Below, piece after piece: positions 5,655 through 8,746 of a DNA stretch of 8,746 bases (position 1 is its first letter; each line of letters begins with the position of its first letter). Location of the stretch: NCBI GenBank assembly GCA_003164475.1, contig PLTL01000266.1, positions 1 to 8,746 on the forward strand, given 5' to 3'. Both the position numbers and the translations under genes were made by a program. The notes under the pieces were generated by a model. That model searched no databases. It saw only the letters and a list, made by a program, of their open reading frames with translations, and was not told the origin of the DNA. This stretch comes from Candidatus Dormiibacterota bacterium (lineage in GTDB: Bacteria; Chloroflexota; Dormibacteria; UBA8260; Bog-877).

Positions 5655-6902
5655 GTGAACATCTGGCAGGTGGGCTGCCAGATGAACGGCGCCGACGCCG
5701 ACTTCCTGGCGGAGCGGTTCGCCGAGCTGGGGATGGTGCCCGGGGTCGAACTCGAGGACGCGGATCTGGTGGTGCTGATCACCTGTGCGGTCCGCCAGCA
5801 CGCGGAGGACCGCGCCAGCAGTCACCTGGGGAAGTTGGCGGGATGGAAGAGCTCGCGCCCAGGGCGAGCCATCGCCCTCACCGGGTGCATGGTGGGCGAG
5901 CATGGGCAGAGCCTGCTGCGCCGCTTCTCCCAACTCGACTACGTCTTCGACATGCGCGATCCGGACGGCTTCTTCGTCCGCCTCCAGGACCTCTACCAGG
6001 GGGCTCTGGAGGGCCCGATTCCGCTCCCGGCGTCGGACCGCCTAGTCGCCTACCTCCCGGTCATGCTGGGGTGCAATGAGATGTGCACCTACTGCATCGT
6101 TCCCTTCGTCCGCGGCAGGGAGACGAGCCGGCCGGCCGAGCAGATCGAGGCCGAGGCGCGGCGGATGGTGGAGCGCGGGGTGCTGGAGATAACCCTGCTG
6201 GGGCAGAACGTCAACTCCTACGTGAGCCCGGAGGATGGATCCGGCCTGCCCGAACTGATGGCCAGAGTGGACCGGGTGCCCGGGCTGAAGCGCCTTCGCT
6301 TCCTGACCTCCCATCCCCGGAACGCCTCAGAGCGCCTGCTCGACGCCATCGCCGATCTGGAGACCGTCTGTGAGCAGTTCCACCTCCCCGTTCAGTCCGG
6401 CAGCGATTCCTGCCTGCGTCGGATGAAGCGCGAGTACTCGGTCGGCCAATATCGCAGGGTCCTCGACCGGGCCCGGGCCGGGATCGAGGGCGTCGGGCTG
6501 AGCACCGACGTGATAGTCGGTTTCTGCGGGGAGACCGACGACGAATTCGCGGACACTCTGGGGATGCTGGCCGACGTCCGCTTCGACACCGTCCACGTCC
6601 AGGCCTATTCGCCGCGCCCCGGGACGGCGGCGTACCGGCGGGCTGACGACGTGCCCCTGGTGGTGAAGAAGGAGCGCCTCCAGGCGGTTCTGGAGCTCCA
6701 GCGGTCGATCAGCCAGGAGCGGAACAGCGCGCTGGTCGGCAGCGGGGTCGAGGTCCTGGTCGAAGGAGTCGGGGTCGACGGGCGGGCCTATGGGCGGACC
6801 CGGCAGAACCGGGTCACCTGGCTCGAGAGGCATGCCCAGCCCGGTGAGGCGGTCTGGGTCCGGGTGGTCTCGGCCACGGCGTGGCAGCTGGTGGCTGAGT
6901 GA
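5655..6902 (+). CDS. miaB: tRNA-2-methylthio-N6-dimethylallyladenosine synthase (MiaB)
   Basis: MiaB is a radical-SAM methylthiotransferase that adds a methylthio group to i6A at position 37 of tRNAs reading UNN codons, stabilising codon pairing. The 415-residue protein has the UPF0004 domain with its cluster-binding cysteines C8 (GCQMN), C44 (LITCAV) and C78 (TGCMV), the radical-SAM CxxxCxxC at C140, C144 and C147 (GCNEMCTYCIVPF), LLGQNVNSY (181-189) and a C-terminal TRAM RNA-binding domain (about 355-412). TYCIVPFVRGRE and LGQNVNSY point to MiaB rather than MtaB or RimO. Both iron-sulfur sites are intact. The start is GTG 5655, with AGGG at 5643-5646 eight bases away; no other start codon gives a better N-terminus, which is short for the family. 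An oddity is VGFCGETDDEF (288-298), where Cys291 replaces the usual Pro. The stop overlaps the mutS start by one base, so the two are probably translated together. Confidence 0.95.
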   Translation: MNIWQVGCQMNGADADFLAERFAELGMVPGVELEDADLVVLITCAVRQHAEDRASSHLGKLAGWKSSRPGRAIALTGCMVGEHGQSLLRRFSQLDYVFDMRDPDGFFVRLQDLYQGALEGPIPLPASDRLVAYLPVMLGCNEMCTYCIVPFVRGRETSRPAEQIEAEARRMVERGVLEITLLGQNVNSYVSPEDGSGLPELMARVDRVPGLKRLRFLTSHPRNASERLLDAIADLETVCEQFHLPVQSGSDSCLRRMKREYSVGQYRRVLDRARAGIEGVGLSTDVIVGFCGETDDEFADTLGMLADVRFDTVHVQAYSPRPGTAAYRRADDVPLVVKKERLQAVLELQRSISQERNSALVGSGVEVLVEGVGVDGRAYGRTRQNRVTWLERHAQPGEAVWVRVVSATAWQLVAE

Positions 6903-8746
6903 TGTCCGGACCCGCCCGCAGCCCTGAGGCCGGGGCGAGCTCGGAGGCCTCGGACACGCCGGCCGTCCGCCAATACTGGGCGGCCAAGCGGGCCCACCCG
7001 GGCTGCGTGGTTCTCTTTCGGCTGGGCGACTTCTTTGAGTTGTTCGGCGAGGATGCCGAGCAGGCCGCACCGATCCTGGGGGTGGCCCTGACCGCCAGGG
7101 CCTTCGGCAGGGCTGGGCGAATGCCCATGTGCGGCGTTCCTTATCACAGCCTGGAGACCTACGCCCGAAAGCTTCTGGAGGCTGGGCTCAAGGTTGCCGT
7201 CTGCGACCAGGTCGAGAACCCGCAGCCGGGTCGGCTGGTCGCTCGCCGGGTCGTCCGGGTGCTGACGGCCGGCACTCTCATCGAGGACAGCATGCTGCCG
7301 GCCAGCGCGACGGTGCGCTGCGTCGCTGTCTGTGGAGACGGGGACGCGGTTGGGCTGGCGGCCCTGGATGTGAGCACGGGCAGGTGTCAACTGCGGGTCG
7401 TCGCCGGTGGGATGGAGTCCCCCCTTCTGGCCTACCAGCTCGGCGCCCTGGAGACCGCGGAGCTGGTGCTCCCTGAGGGGTCCCGGGTCCCGTCCCACAT
7501 TCCTTCCGGCGCCAGCCTGACCTGGCGGCCTCCCCCCGCCTTCGACGCCGTCCGGGGAGGGGAGTTGATGAAGAGCTCAGGGGGGGCACCTCCATTGGGG
7601 GTGGCGGATCCGGGCGAGGGGCGGGCGCTGGCGGCGCTGGCTGCCCTGGCCGACTACTGCCGGGAGAGCGAGCTGGAGCTAGATCCAGCGTTCCTGGCCA
7701 TCAGCTGGACCCTGCCCGCGGAGACCATGAGTCTCGATCCCTCCACCCGTCGGAGCCTTGAGCTGACGGAGACGGTCGGAGGCGGTCCCTCACTGGCCAA
7801 GCTGATCGACCGGACTCTTACCTCGCTGGGTGCCCGTCATCTTCGTTCCTGGGTGCTGGAGCCGCTCAGCACGCTGGGTCCGATCCAGGAACGACAGGGG
7901 GCGGTCTTGGAGCTGGCCGAGAAGGGGGCGGTGCGGGCGGCGGTCAGGGAATCTCTGCGCTCGTGCCGCGACCTGGAAAGGCTGGTCGGTCGCTGCGCCC
8001 ACGGCAGCGCGGGCGCCCGTGACCTGGCGAGCCTGGCGAGCACCTTGGAGCAGCTGCCGCGCTTGAGCTCCGAACTGGCCCCAGCCAGGGCCAGCTGGTT
8101 GGAGCACCTGAGCCGTGACCTCGCCGGGCCCTCCGCGGAGCTGCCGGCTCTGTTGCGACGGGCGCTGGTCGATGACCCTCCCGCCCAGGTCCGCGACGGG
8201 GGCTTCATCAAAGGCGGGTTCGACGCGGAGCTCGACCAAATCCGGCAGGCCAGCTCCGGAGCCCGGGAGTACCTTTCCAAGCTGGAGGGGTCGGAGCGGG
8301 AGCGCACCGGCATCCGGAGTCTGCGGGTTGGCTACAACCGGGTCTTTGGTTACTACATCGAGATTCGCAACTCGGCCCGGGAGTCCATTCCCGACGAATA
8401 TGTGCGGCGGCAAACCCTAGTTGGGGCCGAGCGCTACATCACGCCCGAGCTGAAGGAACGGGAGAACGTGGTCCTCACGGCCAGAGATCGGGCGGTGGGG
8501 CGTGAGCTCGAGTGCCTCAAGGCGCTGGTAGGGGCGGTGGTCGCGGAGGTTGGGCTGATCAGCCGGGCCGCCCTGGCCCTGGGTACGCTGGACGTTCTCC
8601 AAGGGCTGGCCGAGGTGGGGGTGGAGTACGGCTGGACGGTGCCAATGATCGACGACGGCCTCGGTCTCGAGCGGCGCCAGGGTCGTCATCCCCTGGTGGA
8701 GGCGAGCCTGGGCGCCGGCCGCTTCGTGCCCAACGACGCCACCATC
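6902..8746 (+). CDS. mutS: DNA mismatch repair protein MutS, N-terminal part (3' end outside window)
   Basis: MutS recognises base mismatches and small loops and starts mismatch repair together with MutL. The frame is open from ATG 6902 to the window edge (615 codons, no stop). The mismatch-binding domain carries the Phe-x-Glu motif as GDFFELF (F44, E46), followed by GVPYHSLETYARKLLEAG and VAVCDQVENP. The connector domain contains ALDVSTGR. The lever/clamp region follows with DPSTRRSLELTE, SLGARHLRSWVLEPL, VGYNRVFGYYIEI and ERYITPELKERE. The last residues visible, RQGRHPLVEASLGAGRFVPNDATI, come just before the Walker A (GPNMAGKS in the family), so the ATPase domain is outside. The first about 25 residues are a low-complexity A/S/E extension. 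ATG overlaps the miaB TGA (TGATG at 6900-6904), with no separate promoter visible, indicating translational coupling. MutS1-type is expected from the N-terminal domain. Confidence 0.95.
   Translation, partial: MSGPARSPEAGASSEASDTPAVRQYWAAKRAHPGCVVLFRLGDFFELFGEDAEQAAPILGVALTARAFGRAGRMPMCGVPYHSLETYARKLLEAGLKVAVCDQVENPQPGRLVARRVVRVLTAGTLIEDSMLPASATVRCVAVCGDGDAVGLAALDVSTGRCQLRVVAGGMESPLLAYQLGALETAELVLPEGSRVPSHIPSGASLTWRPPPAFDAVRGGELMKSSGGAPPLGVADPGEGRALAALAALADYCRESELELDPAFLAISWTLPAETMSLDPSTRRSLELTETVGGGPSLAKLIDRTLTSLGARHLRSWVLEPLSTLGPIQERQGAVLELAEKGAVRAAVRESLRSCRDLERLVGRCAHGSAGARDLASLASTLEQLPRLSSELAPARASWLEHLSRDLAGPSAELPALLRRALVDDPPAQVRDGGFIKGGFDAELDQIRQASSGAREYLSKLEGSERERTGIRSLRVGYNRVFGYYIEIRNSARESIPDEYVRRQTLVGAERYITPELKERENVVLTARDRAVGRELECLKALVGAVVAEVGLISRAALALGTLDVLQGLAEVGVEYGWTVPMIDDGLGLERRQGRHPLVEASLGAGRFVPNDATI

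Noticed and set aside
1..8746. CRISPR arrays, insertion sequences, tRNA or rRNA genes
   Set aside because: No regularly spaced repeats, transposase motifs or terminal inverted repeats, and no tRNA cloverleaf or rRNA segments were seen on either strand.

Overview
This is a GC-rich chromosomal window (about two thirds G+C by eye) in which every confident gene is on the plus strand. The order is recA (3' end) - rny - HD-GYP protein - MFS transporter - spoVS - miaB - mutS (5' part). The recA ... rny ... spoVS ... miaB ... mutS core is the arrangement known from Bacillus subtilis and other Gram-positive-type lineages. The sequence is much too GC-rich for Bacillus and uses many GTG and TTG starts. 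RNase Y plus SpoVS in such a genome, with no endospore genes visible, suggests an uncultured member of the Chloroflexota / Dormibacterota / deep Actinomycetota part of the tree. That placement is inference from gene content and composition; no phylogeny was run.

Layout: 1-201 is the C-terminal end of RecA. After a 170-bp gap comes rny (372-1892), a complete RNase Y with its membrane anchor, coiled coil, KH and HD domains. A 232-bp gap (1893-2124) holds several inverted repeats and precedes an integral-membrane HD-GYP protein (2125-3624), a predicted c-di-GMP phosphodiesterase. This gene carries a fresh-looking 27-bp tandem duplication in its membrane domain. A long hairpin overlaps its stop codon. 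The 331-bp gap that follows (3625-3955) has lower GC, no convincing large gene, and a 17-bp palindrome just ahead of a strong ribosome binding site for a TTG-started MFS exporter (3956-5209). Then come spoVS (5293-5553), a 101-bp gap able to form alternative hairpins, miaB (5655-6902) and mutS (6902 to the window edge). mutS overlaps miaB by one base and is cut off just before its ATPase domain.

Functionally, the backbone joins recombination and repair (RecA, MutS), mRNA turnover (RNase Y), tRNA modification (MiaB) and a small predicted nucleic-acid-binding regulator (SpoVS). The HD-GYP and MFS genes sit between rny and spoVS, where B. subtilis has ymdB, another cyclic-nucleotide phosphodiesterase gene. 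I did not find a clearly new multi-gene system. The parts most worth a second look are the substitution at the ymdB position, the in-frame duplication, the hairpin across the HD-GYP stop with its better U-tract on the minus strand, and the structured leaders before the HD-GYP, MFS and miaB genes.
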